Shown here: positions 28,342-36,945 of the stretch, piece by piece
How positions within the stretch are numbered: the stretch's first letter is position 1
How the letters are laid out: every line of letters begins with the position of its first letter
From: an uncultured Spartobacteria bacterium
GTDB taxonomy: Bacteria > Verrucomicrobiota > Verrucomicrobiia > Chthoniobacterales > JAATET01
Length of the DNA stretch: 64,000 bases
Reading direction: 5' to 3'
Assembly (NCBI GenBank): GCA_937901895.1
Contig: CALGTD010000022.1
Location: 1-64,000, forward strand
Notes under the pieces: model-generated
Database searches by the model: none
The model's input: only the letters and a program-made list of their open reading frames with translations
What the model was told of the DNA's origin: nothing
Made by a program: the position numbers and the translations under genes

Positions 28342-29589
28342 ATGCCGACCATCACGATGCCCAAATTGAGCGACACCATGACCGAGGGCACCCTCGTTCG
28401 ATGGCTCAAGAAAGTTGGCGACAAGGTCGAGATGGGCGACGCGCTCGCTGAAATCGAAACCGACAAGGCGACGATGGAGATGGAGGCGTTCGATGACGGC
28501 ATCCTGAAGGAGATTTACGTTCAGGAAGGTGGCAAGGCCGCCATCGGCGCGAAGATTGCCCTCATTCTCGGCGAGGGAGAGACCGAAGACGCTCCGAAGG
28601 AAAAGAAACCGGCTCCGGCGACGGACAAGGCCCAGGGCAAAGAGGACAAGAAAAAGAGCGCCCCTGAGGCCGCGAAAGCCGCCCCGGCGTCCGGGGGCAA
28701 ACCCGCTCCGGTGTCGAACGACCGGGTCAAGGCTTCGCCGCTCGCGAAGAAGATTGCCGCCGAGCGCGGCGTGGATCTCCAGGGCGTTCAAGGCACCGGC
28801 CCCGGCGGCCGGATCGTTGCGAAGGACGTTCCCGCGGCCGGCTCGGCTTCGAAGGCCTTAGCTCCGGCGCCCATCAAGCTGGAAAACACCGGCGGCGAAG
28901 AAAAACGCGTCGAGCTCTCCGGCATGCGTCGGGTCATTGCCGAGCGCCTTCTCGCCAGCAAGACGCAGATTCCGCATTTCTATCTTTCCGTCGAGGTCGA
29001 TGCCGGGCCGCTCATGCGGTTGCGCAAGGAGGTCAATACGGCCAACGAAGCCGCCGGCCAGCCAAAGGTCACGGTCAACGATTTCGTCCTGCTCGCCGTT
29101 GCACGCGCCGCCCAGCAGTGCCCGAAGGTCAATGCAGCATGGGGTGGCGATCACGTGATGGAATACGGCAGCGTGAACATCTCCGTCGCCGTCGCCGTCG
29201 ATGACGGCCTTGTCACCCCGGTCATTCGCAATGCGCAGGAACTTTCGCTCAAGGAAATCAGCGCTGCGGTGAAGGACCTTGCCGGCCGCTCCCGCAACAA
29301 GAAGCTCAAGCCCGAAGAATATGCCGGCGGCACGATCACCGTCTCGAATCTCGGCGCCTATGGCGTCGAGCAGTTCTATGCGATCGTGAATCCGCCGCAG
29401 GCCGCGATCCTCGCCGTGGGCGCAATCGTGAAAAAGCCTGTCGTCAACGCAAAGGGCGAGATCGTTGTCGGCGAGCGGATGACCATCTCCCTCAGTGGAG
29501 ACCACCGCGTCGTTGACGGTGCGGTCGGAGCCGAATATCTCGCCGCGCTGCGCAAGCTCATCGAGAATCCGGCGCTCATGTTGTTTTAA
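28342..29589 (+). CDS. pdhC: Pyruvate dehydrogenase E2, dihydrolipoamide acetyltransferase
   Basis: 415-aa E2 with one lipoyl domain (residues 1-78, lipoyl-Lys in EIETDKATMEME), an Ala/Pro/Lys-rich linker, an E1/E3-binding domain (KASPLAKKIAAERGVDLQGV, about 130-165) and a catalytic core (about 190-415) ending with the active-site ISLSGDHRVVDGAVGAEYL. It forms the multimeric core that passes acetyl groups to CoA. E3 (lipoamide dehydrogenase) is not in the window. 56 bp after pdhB on the same strand. Confidence 0.96.
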   Translation: MPTITMPKLSDTMTEGTLVRWLKKVGDKVEMGDALAEIETDKATMEMEAFDDGILKEIYVQEGGKAAIGAKIALILGEGETEDAPKEKKPAPATDKAQGKEDKKKSAPEAAKAAPASGGKPAPVSNDRVKASPLAKKIAAERGVDLQGVQGTGPGGRIVAKDVPAAGSASKALAPAPIKLENTGGEEKRVELSGMRRVIAERLLASKTQIPHFYLSVEVDAGPLMRLRKEVNTANEAAGQPKVTVNDFVLLAVARAAQQCPKVNAAWGGDHVMEYGSVNISVAVAVDDGLVTPVIRNAQELSLKEISAAVKDLAGRSRNKKLKPEEYAGGTITVSNLGAYGVEQFYAIVNPPQAAILAVGAIVKKPVVNAKGEIVVGERMTISLSGDHRVVDGAVGAEYLAALRKLIENPALMLF

Positions 29590-29681
29590 GGCGGCGCGAG
29601 CGCCCGCCGGTCTCCCGTAGTCTGCCGATGCCGGTCGTGTCCTGAACGCGGCCGGCGAAGACCCATTGCAATGGGGCCTCT

Positions 29682-29718
29682 TTGCCTGAGAACCGTTCTC
29701 GTTTTAGAATGATTCTTG
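29682..29718 (+). promoter_or_regulatory. Promoter with Fur/PerR-type operators before the PerR-like gene
   Basis: TTGCCT (29682-29687), 17 bp, TAGAAT (29705-29710) makes a good sigma-70 promoter. Two palindromes cover it: GAGAAC-C-GTTCTC (29688-29700) in the spacer and the 7-1-7 box TTAGAAT-G-ATTCTTG (29704-29718) over the -10. The second resembles the PerR box TTATAAT-N-ATTATAA. This suggests autorepression of the regulator, and perhaps control of the suf genes behind it. Confidence 0.6.
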
Positions 29719-29733
29719 ATCTTGTTCGCGGAT

Positions 29734-30174
29734 ATGGCAGGTTGGAGGAACGTGAAGAACAACCACGATCATTACGACGCGACCATCCGCGGCGGCGCCT
29801 TGCGTGACACGCCGCAACGACGGCACGTCTACGATCTGCTCCTCGGAAACCGCGATCATCCGACGGCGACCGAGGTCTTCATGCGCGCGAAGAAGGCGAT
29901 GCCGAGCATTTCGCTCGCGACCGTTTACAACAGCCTCGAGGCCCTGGTGGCCTGCGGGCTCGTGAAGCAGGTCCACATCGACCGTGAACCCACGCGGTTT
30001 TGCCCGAACCTGGAGGAGCACGGGCATTTCGTCTGCGAAAAGTGCGGCAGGGTGTTCGACATCGAGATCTCCCAGGGCCCGGCCACGCGCTGGAAACTGC
30101 CCAAGGGGTTCACCGTCACCCACCATGAAATCTCGCTGCGCGGAACATGCGCGGATTGCACCAAGAATTCCTGA
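29734..30174 (+). CDS. Fur-family transcriptional regulator, PerR-like
   Basis: 146-aa Fur-superfamily repressor. The winged helix has [25 protein letters not shown] (His matching PerR His37) and [12 protein letters not shown]. The dimerisation/metal domain has [19 protein letters not shown] and a second CxxC, GTCADC (structural zinc). The D in GRVFD matches PerR Asp104 rather than the Glu usual in Fur. However, PerR Asp85 (RFD) is Cys here (RFC), one ligand changed. ATG 29734 is used; GTG 29752 with GGAGG just upstream is a serious alternative, giving 140 aa. sufC starts 12 bp after the stop, so it probably heads the suf operon. Confidence 0.9.
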   Translation: MAGWRNVKNNHDHYDATIRGGALRDTPQRRHVYDLLLGNRDHPTATEVFMRAKKAMPSISLATVYNSLEALVACGLVKQVHIDREPTRFCPNLEEHGHFVCEKCGRVFDIEISQGPATRWKLPKGFTVTHHEISLRGTCADCTKNS

Positions 30175-30185
30175 TTTATCTACTC

Positions 30186-30944
30186 ATGAGCCTCGTTATC
30201 AAAAATCTCACCGCCAACATCGGCGACCAGCAAATCCTCAAGGGCGTGAACCTCGAAGTGCCCAAGGGCGAAGTCCATGCGATCATGGGCAAAAACGGCT
30301 CGGGCAAGAGCACGCTCGCGAAGATCATGGCCGGCCATCCCGACTACACCGTGACCGGTGGCGAGGTGCTCATGGACGGCGAGAATCTCTTCGACATGGA
30401 GGAACCGGACGAGCGTGCGCGGGCCGGTCTGTTCCTCGCGTTCCAATACCCGATGGAGATTCCCGGCGTGACGATCGCGAACTTCATTCGCGCCGCTGTT
30501 CAGGCCCGCCTGCCCGAGGGCGAGGAACTCGAGGCCACCGACTACTACGCGAATCTCTACGCCAAGATGGACGCGCTGAAGATCCCCCGCGCCTTCACCT
30601 CACGCTCGGTCAACGAAGGCTTCTCCGGCGGCGAGAAGAAGCGCTGCGAGATTCTTCAAATGGCAATGCTCGAGCCCAAATACGCCGTGCTCGACGAAAC
30701 GGATTCCGGCCTCGATATCGACGCGCTGAAGATTGTCTCCGATGGCGTGAATGCCCTGCGTTCGCCCGATCGCGGATTCCTCGTCATCACCCACTACCAG
30801 CGCCTGCTCAACTACATCGTGCCGGACAAGGTTCACGTGATGGTGGACGGCCGCATTGCGATGACCGGCGACAAGGACCTCGCGCTCGAGCTCGAAGCCA
30901 AGGGCTACGATTGGGTGACCGAGGGAGAGCTCGCCACCGCCTGA
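30186..30944 (+). CDS. sufC: Fe-S cluster assembly ATPase SufC
   Basis: 252-aa ABC-type ATPase of the SufBCD scaffold. Walker [15 protein letters not shown], signature [17 protein letters not shown], Walker [18 protein letters not shown] and the switch His in VITHYQRLL. It powers Fe-S cluster formation on SufB/SufD in the cytoplasm. ATG 30186 gives the canonical MSLVIKNL start. 12 bp after the PerR-like gene. Confidence 0.97.
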   Translation: MSLVIKNLTANIGDQQILKGVNLEVPKGEVHAIMGKNGSGKSTLAKIMAGHPDYTVTGGEVLMDGENLFDMEEPDERARAGLFLAFQYPMEIPGVTIANFIRAAVQARLPEGEELEATDYYANLYAKMDALKIPRAFTSRSVNEGFSGGEKKRCEILQMAMLEPKYAVLDETDSGLDIDALKIVSDGVNALRSPDRGFLVITHYQRLLNYIVPDKVHVMVDGRIAMTGDKDLALELEAKGYDWVTEGELATA

Positions 30945-31013
30945 ATGAAACCCGCCATGAACACGACCGTCAGCCCTTGTGAGGTCCGTGATTTCGTGGC
31001 TAACCCGCACTGA
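30945..31013 (+). CDS. Possible 22-codon minicistron between sufC and sufB
   Basis: ATG 30945 directly abuts the sufC stop, and the frame ends at TGA 31011-31013, two bases before the sufB ATG. The predicted peptide, [20 protein letters not shown] plus two residues (PH), matches no family I know. Exact filling of the 71-bp gap suggests translational coupling, but this could be chance. Confidence 0.25.
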   Translation: MKPAMNTTVSPCEVRDFVANPH

Positions 31014-31015
31014 AA

Positions 31016-32437
31016 ATGCCTGCTCTCGAAGAAACCGAAAAGCCCGACCTGAATCTCGATCGCAGCGTCGGCGACTTCAGCTACGACGTCCAATATCAAT
31101 ACGATGCCGGCGTCGGCCTTACCGAGGCCACGATCGACTACATCTGCGACGTCAAGAACGACCCGGACTGGATCCGCGAGTTCCGCAAGGACGGCCTGCG
31201 CAAGTTCCTCGAGAAGCCGATGCCCACGCACTGGGCGTCGCACGACCTCGACAACATCGTCTTCGACAACATCCGCTACTACCTCTCGCAGGGCACGCAG
31301 CCGAAGCGCTCCTGGGACGACGTCCCCGAGGAGATGAAACAGACGTTCGAGCGTCTCGGCATCCCGGAGCAGGAGCGCAAGTTCCTCGCCGGCGTGGAGG
31401 CTCAGTTCGACTCGGAGGCCGCGTATTCGAATATCAAGGCCGCGGTCGGCGAGCAGGGCGTCATTTTCGTCGGCTCGACCGAGGGCCTGCACAAGCACCC
31501 GGAGATCTTCCGCAAGTGGTTCGGCAAGGTCATCCCGACCGGTGACAACAAGTTCTCCGCGCTCAACAGCGCCGTGTTCAGCGGCGGCTCGTTCATCTAC
31601 GTGCCGCCCGGAGTGAAGGTGAAGCACCCGCTGCAGGCCTACTTCCGCATCAACGCGGAATCGTTTGGCCAGTTCGAGCGCACGCTCATCATCGCCGACG
31701 AAGGGTCGGAAGTGATGTATATGGAAGGCTGCACCGCGCCGAAGTTCGAAACGTCCACGCTGCACAGCGCGGTGGTCGAGCTCGTTGCGCTCAAGGGCGC
31801 GAAGATCCAATACGTCACGGTCCAGAACTGGTCGCCGAACGTCTTCAACCTCGTCACCAAGCGCGGCCTCGCGCACGAGGAGGCCGAGATCAAGTGGATC
31901 GACTGCAACATCGGCAGCCGTCTCACGATGAAATACCCCGGCGTCATCATGAAAGGCCGCAAGGCCCGCGGTGAGGTGATCTCGATTGCGCTCGCCAGCG
32001 ACGGCCAGCATCAGGACACCGGCGCGAAGATGATTCACGCCGCCGACGAGACGACGTCGAACATCGTGTCGAAGTCGATCAGCATCGGCAGCGGCATCGC
32101 GACCTATCGCGGTCTGGTGGACATCCCGCCGCACCGCAAGGGCTGCAAGAACAACACCGAGTGCGACGCGTTGCTCATCAACACGCACAGCCGCACGGAC
32201 ACGTATCCGGCCGTGGTCGTGCGCGGAAACCAGAACGCCACGCAGCACGAGGCGAGCGTGAGCAAGGTCAGCGCCGAGCAGATCTTCTACATGCAGCAGC
32301 GCGGCTTGAGCGAAGGCGAGGCGATGAGCCTCGCGGTGAATGGATTCGTCAACGACCTCGTGCGCGAATTCCCGATGGAATACTCGGTCGAACTCAAGCG
32401 CCTCATCGACCTCGAAATGGAAGGAAGCGTCGGCTGA
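31016..32437 (+). CDS. sufB: Fe-S cluster assembly protein SufB
   Basis: 473 aa, normal length. The beta-helix scaffold subunit of SufBC2D, on which the cluster is built. Highly conserved stretches: [58 protein letters not shown] and the C-terminal [16 protein letters not shown] with the Cys expected of SufB. Lies between sufC and sufD on one transcript. Confidence 0.97.
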   Translation: MPALEETEKPDLNLDRSVGDFSYDVQYQYDAGVGLTEATIDYICDVKNDPDWIREFRKDGLRKFLEKPMPTHWASHDLDNIVFDNIRYYLSQGTQPKRSWDDVPEEMKQTFERLGIPEQERKFLAGVEAQFDSEAAYSNIKAAVGEQGVIFVGSTEGLHKHPEIFRKWFGKVIPTGDNKFSALNSAVFSGGSFIYVPPGVKVKHPLQAYFRINAESFGQFERTLIIADEGSEVMYMEGCTAPKFETSTLHSAVVELVALKGAKIQYVTVQNWSPNVFNLVTKRGLAHEEAEIKWIDCNIGSRLTMKYPGVIMKGRKARGEVISIALASDGQHQDTGAKMIHAADETTSNIVSKSISIGSGIATYRGLVDIPPHRKGCKNNTECDALLINTHSRTDTYPAVVVRGNQNATQHEASVSKVSAEQIFYMQQRGLSEGEAMSLAVNGFVNDLVREFPMEYSVELKRLIDLEMEGSVG

Positions 32438-32507
32438 GGAATCCCTCACGGATGAGCCGATTTCCGCAAAGAGCCGGCAGATCCGCGAACGCAGAAACTT
32501 TGAAAGA

Positions 32508-33809
32508 ATGTCCGTAACTACGATGAACCCCGAAACGCCGACGACCGATGGCCTGCAATTCACTCCATCGCCCGTCTGGCCCGATTGGTTCCGCTCCGCG
32601 CAGCAGGACGCGTGGAATGAATACCTCGCCACGCCAGCGCCGACGCGCAAGGACGAGACGTGGCGCTATGCGAATATCAAGGCGCTCGATCTCTCCGCGT
32701 TCCGGAATGCGCCGCCGATTGCGAGCGAAGGCAAGTTGATCAACGCATCGACGGGGCTCGAGGCGATCGCCGCGAAACTCGTCTTCGGCAACAATGCGCT
32801 CGTCCACAGCCAGACCGACGGCCTGCCTGCGGGAGTCGTCGTGCAGCCGCTCGACGTTGCCGCACGCGAGAACGAGGCCTTGTTCCGCCAGTATTTCCTC
32901 TCGCAGCCGGTCGAACTCGGCTCGCATAAATACGCGCTTCTGCACAAGGCGCTGCTCAGCGGCGGCGTGCTGGTGCACGTTCCCGCGAACGTCGAGGTCG
33001 CCCTGCCGATCGAACTTTACCACTGGGTGGAGGGTGCAAACTCCTCCGTCTTTCCGCACACGCTCATCGTTCTCGGCGACAACGCGAAGGTCACCGTCGT
33101 CGATCATTTCAAGTCCGCCGATGGCGCGCCCGCATTCGCGTGCGGCATCAATGATTTCCACCTCGGCCGCGGCGCGAAGCTCGACTACGTGGCGATTCAG
33201 GATTGGAGCGCCGACACGCTCGCGTTCCACATCAACTCCACCGTCTGCGACCGCGATTCCTCGTCGACCGCGCTCGTGGCGAATCTTGGCGGCCGTCACA
33301 TCCGCGGCGAGTCGTTCAGCAAGCTCGCCGGCGAAGGCAGCCGCAGCGTGATGCTTTCCATCAATCCGCTCGATGGCGAGCGCCACGTCGACCAGCGCAC
33401 GCTGCAGGACCACGCCGCGCCGAACGCCACCAGCGACCTGCTCTACCGCAACAGCCTCGACGACAAATCGCAGGCAATCTTCTCCGGCCTCATCCGTGTC
33501 GAGCCAGGCAGCAAGCAGACCGACGCCTATCAAAAGGTCGAGAACCTCGTGCTCAGCGAAGACGCCGTCGCCCACTCGATGCCCGGATTGCAGATTCTCA
33601 ACGACGACGTCCGCTGCACGCACGGCGCGACCAGCGGCGGCATCAGCCAGGACGAGCTGTTCTACATGCAGGCACGCGGCATCCGACCGGACCTCGGCCG
33701 TCGCCTCGTCGTGGCGGGATTCTTCCACTCGCTGCTCGAGCGCCTCGACAACGAGACGCTGCGCGCCCGCGTCGCCGCCCTGGTGAACGCGCGTCTCGGC
33801 GTGGAGTAA
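32508..33809 (+). CDS. sufD: Fe-S cluster assembly protein SufD
   Basis: 433 aa, paralogue of SufB. Partners SufB and SufC in the scaffold complex. Features: RKDETWRYANIKALDL at the N-terminus, LHKALLSGGVLVHVPANVEV, and near the C-terminus CTHGATSGGISQDELFYMQARG, the conserved His-bearing motif of SufD. ATG 32508 is used; ATG 32523 is also possible. The cysteine desulfurase (sufS) and sufU/sufE are not in the window after this gene. Confidence 0.96.
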   Translation: MSVTTMNPETPTTDGLQFTPSPVWPDWFRSAQQDAWNEYLATPAPTRKDETWRYANIKALDLSAFRNAPPIASEGKLINASTGLEAIAAKLVFGNNALVHSQTDGLPAGVVVQPLDVAARENEALFRQYFLSQPVELGSHKYALLHKALLSGGVLVHVPANVEVALPIELYHWVEGANSSVFPHTLIVLGDNAKVTVVDHFKSADGAPAFACGINDFHLGRGAKLDYVAIQDWSADTLAFHINSTVCDRDSSSTALVANLGGRHIRGESFSKLAGEGSRSVMLSINPLDGERHVDQRTLQDHAAPNATSDLLYRNSLDDKSQAIFSGLIRVEPGSKQTDAYQKVENLVLSEDAVAHSMPGLQILNDDVRCTHGATSGGISQDELFYMQARGIRPDLGRRLVVAGFFHSLLERLDNETLRARVAALVNARLGVE

Positions 33810-33819
33810 CGCGCATACG

Positions 33820-33852
33820 CCCGGTTCGCGATTCCAGCGATCACGAACCGGG
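33820..33852 (+). terminator. Stem-loop after sufD
   Basis: Perfect 9-bp stem CCCGGTTCG (33820-33828) / CGAACCGGG (33844-33852) with a 15-nt loop, 11 bp after the sufD stop. No T run follows, so it may be an RNA-stabilising structure or a Rho-assisted end rather than a strong intrinsic terminator. Confidence 0.5.
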
Positions 33853-33874
33853 TGGCTGTGCTACGTTGCATTCC

Positions 33875-34822
33875 ATGCCGGCTCCGGGATTCCTCCTCTA
33901 CAACGCGTCCGCCGGCTCCGCTGCGAAGCACTCCGCCGCCAGCCTTCTCGAGGTCCTGCGCGAAAGCGGCTCCGAGGTGGAACTCCACGAGTTCCGCGAA
34001 GGCGACGATCCGCGGGAGTTGGTGGAGTCGGCCATTGCGCGTGGAGCGAAGTGGATCGCGGTCGCCGGCGGCGACGGAACCATCGAGGCCGCCGCGGCGG
34101 CTCTCATCGGCACCGATATCCCGCTCGGAATCATCCCCTGCGGGACGTTCAACAACTTCGCACGGAGCGTTGGCATTCCGCTGGATCCTCCGGAGGCGTG
34201 CCGCATCGCGGCGACCGGACGCGTCCGTGCCATTGACGTGGGATTCGTGAATGGCGAGCCATTCTTCGAATGCGTCGGCGTCGGACTGGACGCCGAGCTT
34301 TTCCCGGTCAGCGAGGAAATCAAATCGGGCGGTGTGCTGCGCTGGCTCGAGTTTTTCCGCCGCGCGTATCGCTACAGGCGGAGCCACTTCGAGATTGAGT
34401 TCGACCGGCCCGCCGGCGACGCATTAATGAGCGCGGATCCCAAACAGCACCACCGCCGCCGTCACCTCCGGAAACTCGCCGGACGCAGCCTGCGCATTCG
34501 CGCGCTGCTGGTCACCGTGTCGAACGGCCCGTATTACGGCGCGAACTTCGCGATCGCTCCTCACGAGCGAATGGACGACGGGCTGGTTACCGTCGGGGTC
34601 TTCAAACGTTTCAACAAGCTCGCCCTGTGGCGCCACTTTCTATCCATCAGTTTCGGTCGTCGCGCCTATTCACCGGAGCTGCTTTCGTTTCGGTGCGCGG
34701 CGGTCTCGATCCGCGGAGACAAACCTCTCCCCGCGCATCGCGATGGAACGCCCGTGGAGCAGTGGCCTCTTCACATCGAGTTGCGGCAGGCCGCATTGAA
34801 GATCCGCACTTCAGCAGGATGA
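33875..34822 (+). CDS. Diacylglycerol/sphingolipid kinase-like protein
   Basis: 315-aa member of the DAGK catalytic-domain family (YegS/BmrU/DgkB type). Motifs: FLLYNASAGSA near the N-terminus, the nucleotide loop VAGGDGTIEAAAAALIG, LGIIPCGTFNNFARSVGIP, and VSNGPYYGANFAIAPHERMDDG in the C-terminal beta-sandwich. The enzymes phosphorylate diacylglycerol or related lipids at the inner membrane. The exact lipid is not decided by sequence. A Lys/His/Arg-rich insert (about 190-210) is unusual. ATG 33875; the frame is open far upstream but there it overlaps sufD. Confidence 0.88.
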   Translation: MPAPGFLLYNASAGSAAKHSAASLLEVLRESGSEVELHEFREGDDPRELVESAIARGAKWIAVAGGDGTIEAAAAALIGTDIPLGIIPCGTFNNFARSVGIPLDPPEACRIAATGRVRAIDVGFVNGEPFFECVGVGLDAELFPVSEEIKSGGVLRWLEFFRRAYRYRRSHFEIEFDRPAGDALMSADPKQHHRRRHLRKLAGRSLRIRALLVTVSNGPYYGANFAIAPHERMDDGLVTVGVFKRFNKLALWRHFLSISFGRRAYSPELLSFRCAAVSIRGDKPLPAHRDGTPVEQWPLHIELRQAALKIRTSAG

Positions 34823-34920
34823 TACGGTGTGTGAGGATTGGCCCGGGACTTGCTCAACCTGTGGTTTATCCGCAGATGCCAGAAAAATGTGACAAATCTG
34901 TTTTTTGCGGAAAAAAACAA

Positions 34921-34948
34921 TGGACAACGCCTCTGGCGAATGTATAGA
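34921..34948 (+). promoter_or_regulatory. Promoter of the first lysine-rich secreted protein gene
   Basis: TGGACA (34921-34926), 16 bp, TATAGA (34943-34948), ending 24 bp before the ATG. It sits in an AT-rich stretch with a long A run (34911-34917) that could act as an UP-like element. Confidence 0.5.
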
Positions 34949-34972
34949 ACCGTAACCGAACAACGTATTCCC

Positions 34973-35488
34973 ATGAACAGACTTGCTCTTTCTCTTCCCG
35001 CGATGGCGGTTGCTTTCGCAATGGCCGCAGCTCCTGTCGCCCAGGCGCAGAGCGTTACGAAACTCTTCAAGGACGAGATCGTCAAAGCGATCGGCACCAA
35101 GAAGGGTAAAGCCGCCGCGAAGGCTGCTACCAAGACGATCGCCAAATACGTCGTCGCGAAGCCGAAAGGCGATCCGGCCAAGTTCGCGAGCTTTACGAGC
35201 TTCGCCATCAAGAAGCTGAAGGGCCTCAACGCGGACGCCGATTTCGTTGTCGAGTGGTCGAACAAGCCGGTGAAGGATTACTTCAAGAAGGGCATCAAGA
35301 CGACCAACGTGAACGATTCGAAGTTCAAGGCTGCTCTCAAGAAGGCCTACAAACTCGCCCAGAAGAACCAGCCGCTCGCGCAGAAGGGCTTTGACAAGCT
35401 CAAGAAGACCACGAAGGTGACCGGCTCGGATCTGGAGAGCCTCGCGAATGAGGTTTCGAAAATCACGAAGGTGACGATCGAGTCCTAA
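34973..35488 (+). CDS. Small lysine-rich secreted protein, tandem family member 1
   Basis: 171 aa of unknown function. Signal peptide at about 1-26 (ends APVAQAQ). The mature protein is very basic, Lys/Ala-rich and predicted mostly helical. Blocks shared with its two downstream paralogues: AAAKAATKTIAKYVVAKPKG and DP after it, a central KDYFKKG, a late KGFDKLKK and a C-terminal EVSKITKVTIES. No Cys, no known domain, no membrane helix after the signal. It has its own promoter and terminator. Export plus high positive charge suggests binding of anionic polymers (DNA, LPS, polysaccharide); that is inference only. Confidence 0.85.
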   Translation: MNRLALSLPAMAVAFAMAAAPVAQAQSVTKLFKDEIVKAIGTKKGKAAAKAATKTIAKYVVAKPKGDPAKFASFTSFAIKKLKGLNADADFVVEWSNKPVKDYFKKGIKTTNVNDSKFKAALKKAYKLAQKNQPLAQKGFDKLKKTTKVTGSDLESLANEVSKITKVTIES

Positions 35489-35512
35489 TCGGGATCTTCA
35501 TTCTCAATCTTC

Positions 35513-35545
35513 AAGAGGCGGAGCATCTGCTCCGCCTCTTTTTTT
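35513..35545 (+). terminator. Intrinsic terminator of family member 1
   Basis: 12-bp perfect stem AAGAGGCGGAGC / GCTCCGCCTCTT with an ATCT loop and a run of seven T (35539-35545) overlapping its 3' arm. Textbook intrinsic terminator 24 bp after the stop. Confidence 0.95.
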
Positions 35546-35613
35546 GCTACGAAGAAGAAAACTTCTTGCATGGAATTTTCATTGCACTACGTTTGCAACG
35601 AACCTTCCAAACG

Positions 35614-36141
35614 ATGAAACCACTTCTTCCACTCGGAATCGCCCTTGCCGTCGTCATCGCGCCGGTCGCACACGCCCAGAACATCACCCAGCAGTTCAAG
35701 GCCGAACTTGCGGCGAAAGTGGGCACGAAGACAGGGAACGCCGCCGCAAAGGCCGCGGCGAAAACCATCGCGAAATATGTGGTGGCCGCTCCGAAAGGCG
35801 ATCCGCGGAAGATCGTGAATTTCACGAAGCTCGGCATTAAATCGATCAAGAAGGCCAATGCGAACGCCGGGCTCGCGAAGTTCTGGTCGAAGTTTGTGAC
35901 GGGTAACTACTTCAAGAAGGGCAAAATTCCTTACGATCCCGCCGATAAGAAGTTTGCCAAGGCGCTCAATCTTGTTTACAAACTCAAGGGCGTCAAAAAG
36001 AACGACGCTGCAGTGAAACAGGCCTTTAAACAGCTGAAGACCAATAACAAGAAGCTCAGCACGGCCGCCACTGTAGATGCCAACCTTGCTGTCCTTCAGG
36101 AAGAGGTCGCAAAAGCCTCGAAGGTCACTCCGGCATCATAA
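35614..36141 (+). CDS. Small lysine-rich secreted protein, tandem family member 2
   Basis: 175 aa. Signal peptide at about 1-22 (ends APVAHAQ). The same architecture as the neighbours: QFKAELAAKVGTKTGNAAAK, then TIAKYVVAAPKGDPRKIVNF, NYFKKGKIPYDPADKKFAKA and a C-terminal EEVAKASKVTPAS. ATG 35614 is chosen because it gives the signal peptide; the frame is open to 35566. Between two terminators, so it needs its own promoter. A TTGCAT (35567-35572) followed by a weak TACGTT is the best candidate and is not convincing. No known domain. Confidence 0.85.
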   Translation: MKPLLPLGIALAVVIAPVAHAQNITQQFKAELAAKVGTKTGNAAAKAAAKTIAKYVVAAPKGDPRKIVNFTKLGIKSIKKANANAGLAKFWSKFVTGNYFKKGKIPYDPADKKFAKALNLVYKLKGVKKNDAAVKQAFKQLKTNNKKLSTAATVDANLAVLQEEVAKASKVTPAS

Positions 36142-36168
36142 AAATTTACTCGGGAATCGAGTTGTTCG

Positions 36169-36200
36169 AGAAAAGGCGGGGCGAAAGCTCCGCCTTTTCT
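36169..36200 (+). terminator. Intrinsic terminator of family member 2
   Basis: 14-bp stem AGAAAAGGCGGGGC / GCTCCGCCTTTTCT (one G-U pair) closed by a GAAA tetraloop, 27 bp after the stop. The A-rich and T-rich arms make it able to act in both directions. Confidence 0.85.
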
Positions 36201-36287
36201 GTGCCTTGATGGGATCGCGTGATGGGAAAATTGGAGTTGATTCCGCGATCGCCAGCCCATAACCTTTCGGTAGCATCCCCCTAGAAA

Positions 36288-36830
36288 ATGAGATACTTAC
36301 TACCGCTCACTGTTGCCCTCGCCGTCGCCGCCACCCCTGTTGCGGAGGCGCAGTCCATCACCAAGCAATTCAAGACGGAACTGGCGAAGAAGCTGGGATC
36401 AAAGACTGGCACTGCAGCTGCGAAAGCCGCGGCCAACACGATCGCGAAGTATGTAGTTGCGAAGCCAAAGGGCGACCCGAATAAAATCAAGAACTTCACC
36501 CAGCTGGCGAACAAGTCGCTGAAGAAACTGATCTCGAAGACGGATGGAAAAGCCTTTGAGACCTACAATAAGCTGTGGTCGAGCAAGGTGATGTTCAAAT
36601 ACTTCAAAAAGGGCAAGATCGCTTACGATCCTGCGAACAAGAAGTTCAACCAGGCTCTGTCAACGATGCTCAAGTTCCTCCCGCCGGCGGCCCGGAGCAA
36701 TCCGTCGATCATCCAGACAGGGTTCGACGAGTTGAAGAAAAACAACAACAAGCTTAAGGGAACACCGGACGATCTCGCGACCCTCCAGAGGGAAGTGGCC
36801 CAGATTACCGGCGTCGTGCCCGAGTCCTGA
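36288..36830 (+). CDS. Small lysine-rich secreted protein, tandem family member 3
   Basis: 180 aa. Signal peptide at about 1-22 (ends TPVAEAQ). Conserved family blocks: SITKQFKTELAKKLGSKTG, NTIAKYVVAKPKGDPNKIKN, FKYFKKGKIAYDPANKKFNQ and a C-terminal REVAQITGVVPES. The Thr-Ile-Ala-Lys-Tyr-Val-Val core and the YFKKGKI-YDPA-KKF core are the two strongest anchors shared with member 2. All three proteins end in Ser. Unknown function. Its own terminator follows. Confidence 0.85.
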   Translation: MRYLLPLTVALAVAATPVAEAQSITKQFKTELAKKLGSKTGTAAAKAAANTIAKYVVAKPKGDPNKIKNFTQLANKSLKKLISKTDGKAFETYNKLWSSKVMFKYFKKGKIAYDPANKKFNQALSTMLKFLPPAARSNPSIIQTGFDELKKNNNKLKGTPDDLATLQREVAQITGVVPES

Positions 36831-36855
36831 GCGACGGATCGGATTCTTTCGAAGC

Positions 36856-36887
36856 AAGGGCGGGACGATTGGTCCCGCCCTTTCTTT
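36856..36887 (+). terminator. Intrinsic terminator of family member 3
   Basis: 11-bp stem AAGGGCGGGAC (36856-36866) / GTCCCGCCCTT (36872-36882), loop GATTG, followed by TCTTTTG. 25 bp after the stop. It also lies at the convergent end of the dnaJ-like gene. Confidence 0.9.
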
Positions 36888-36945
36888 TGCCGCAAAGTCA
36901 GGTCAATCCGGGATGAGGCTACGGGCGAGGTGCGCCCGGAAGTCC

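Noticed and set aside
29590..29660. Terminator after pdhC
   Set aside because: GC-rich partial dyads are present but none forms a convincing stem with a T run.
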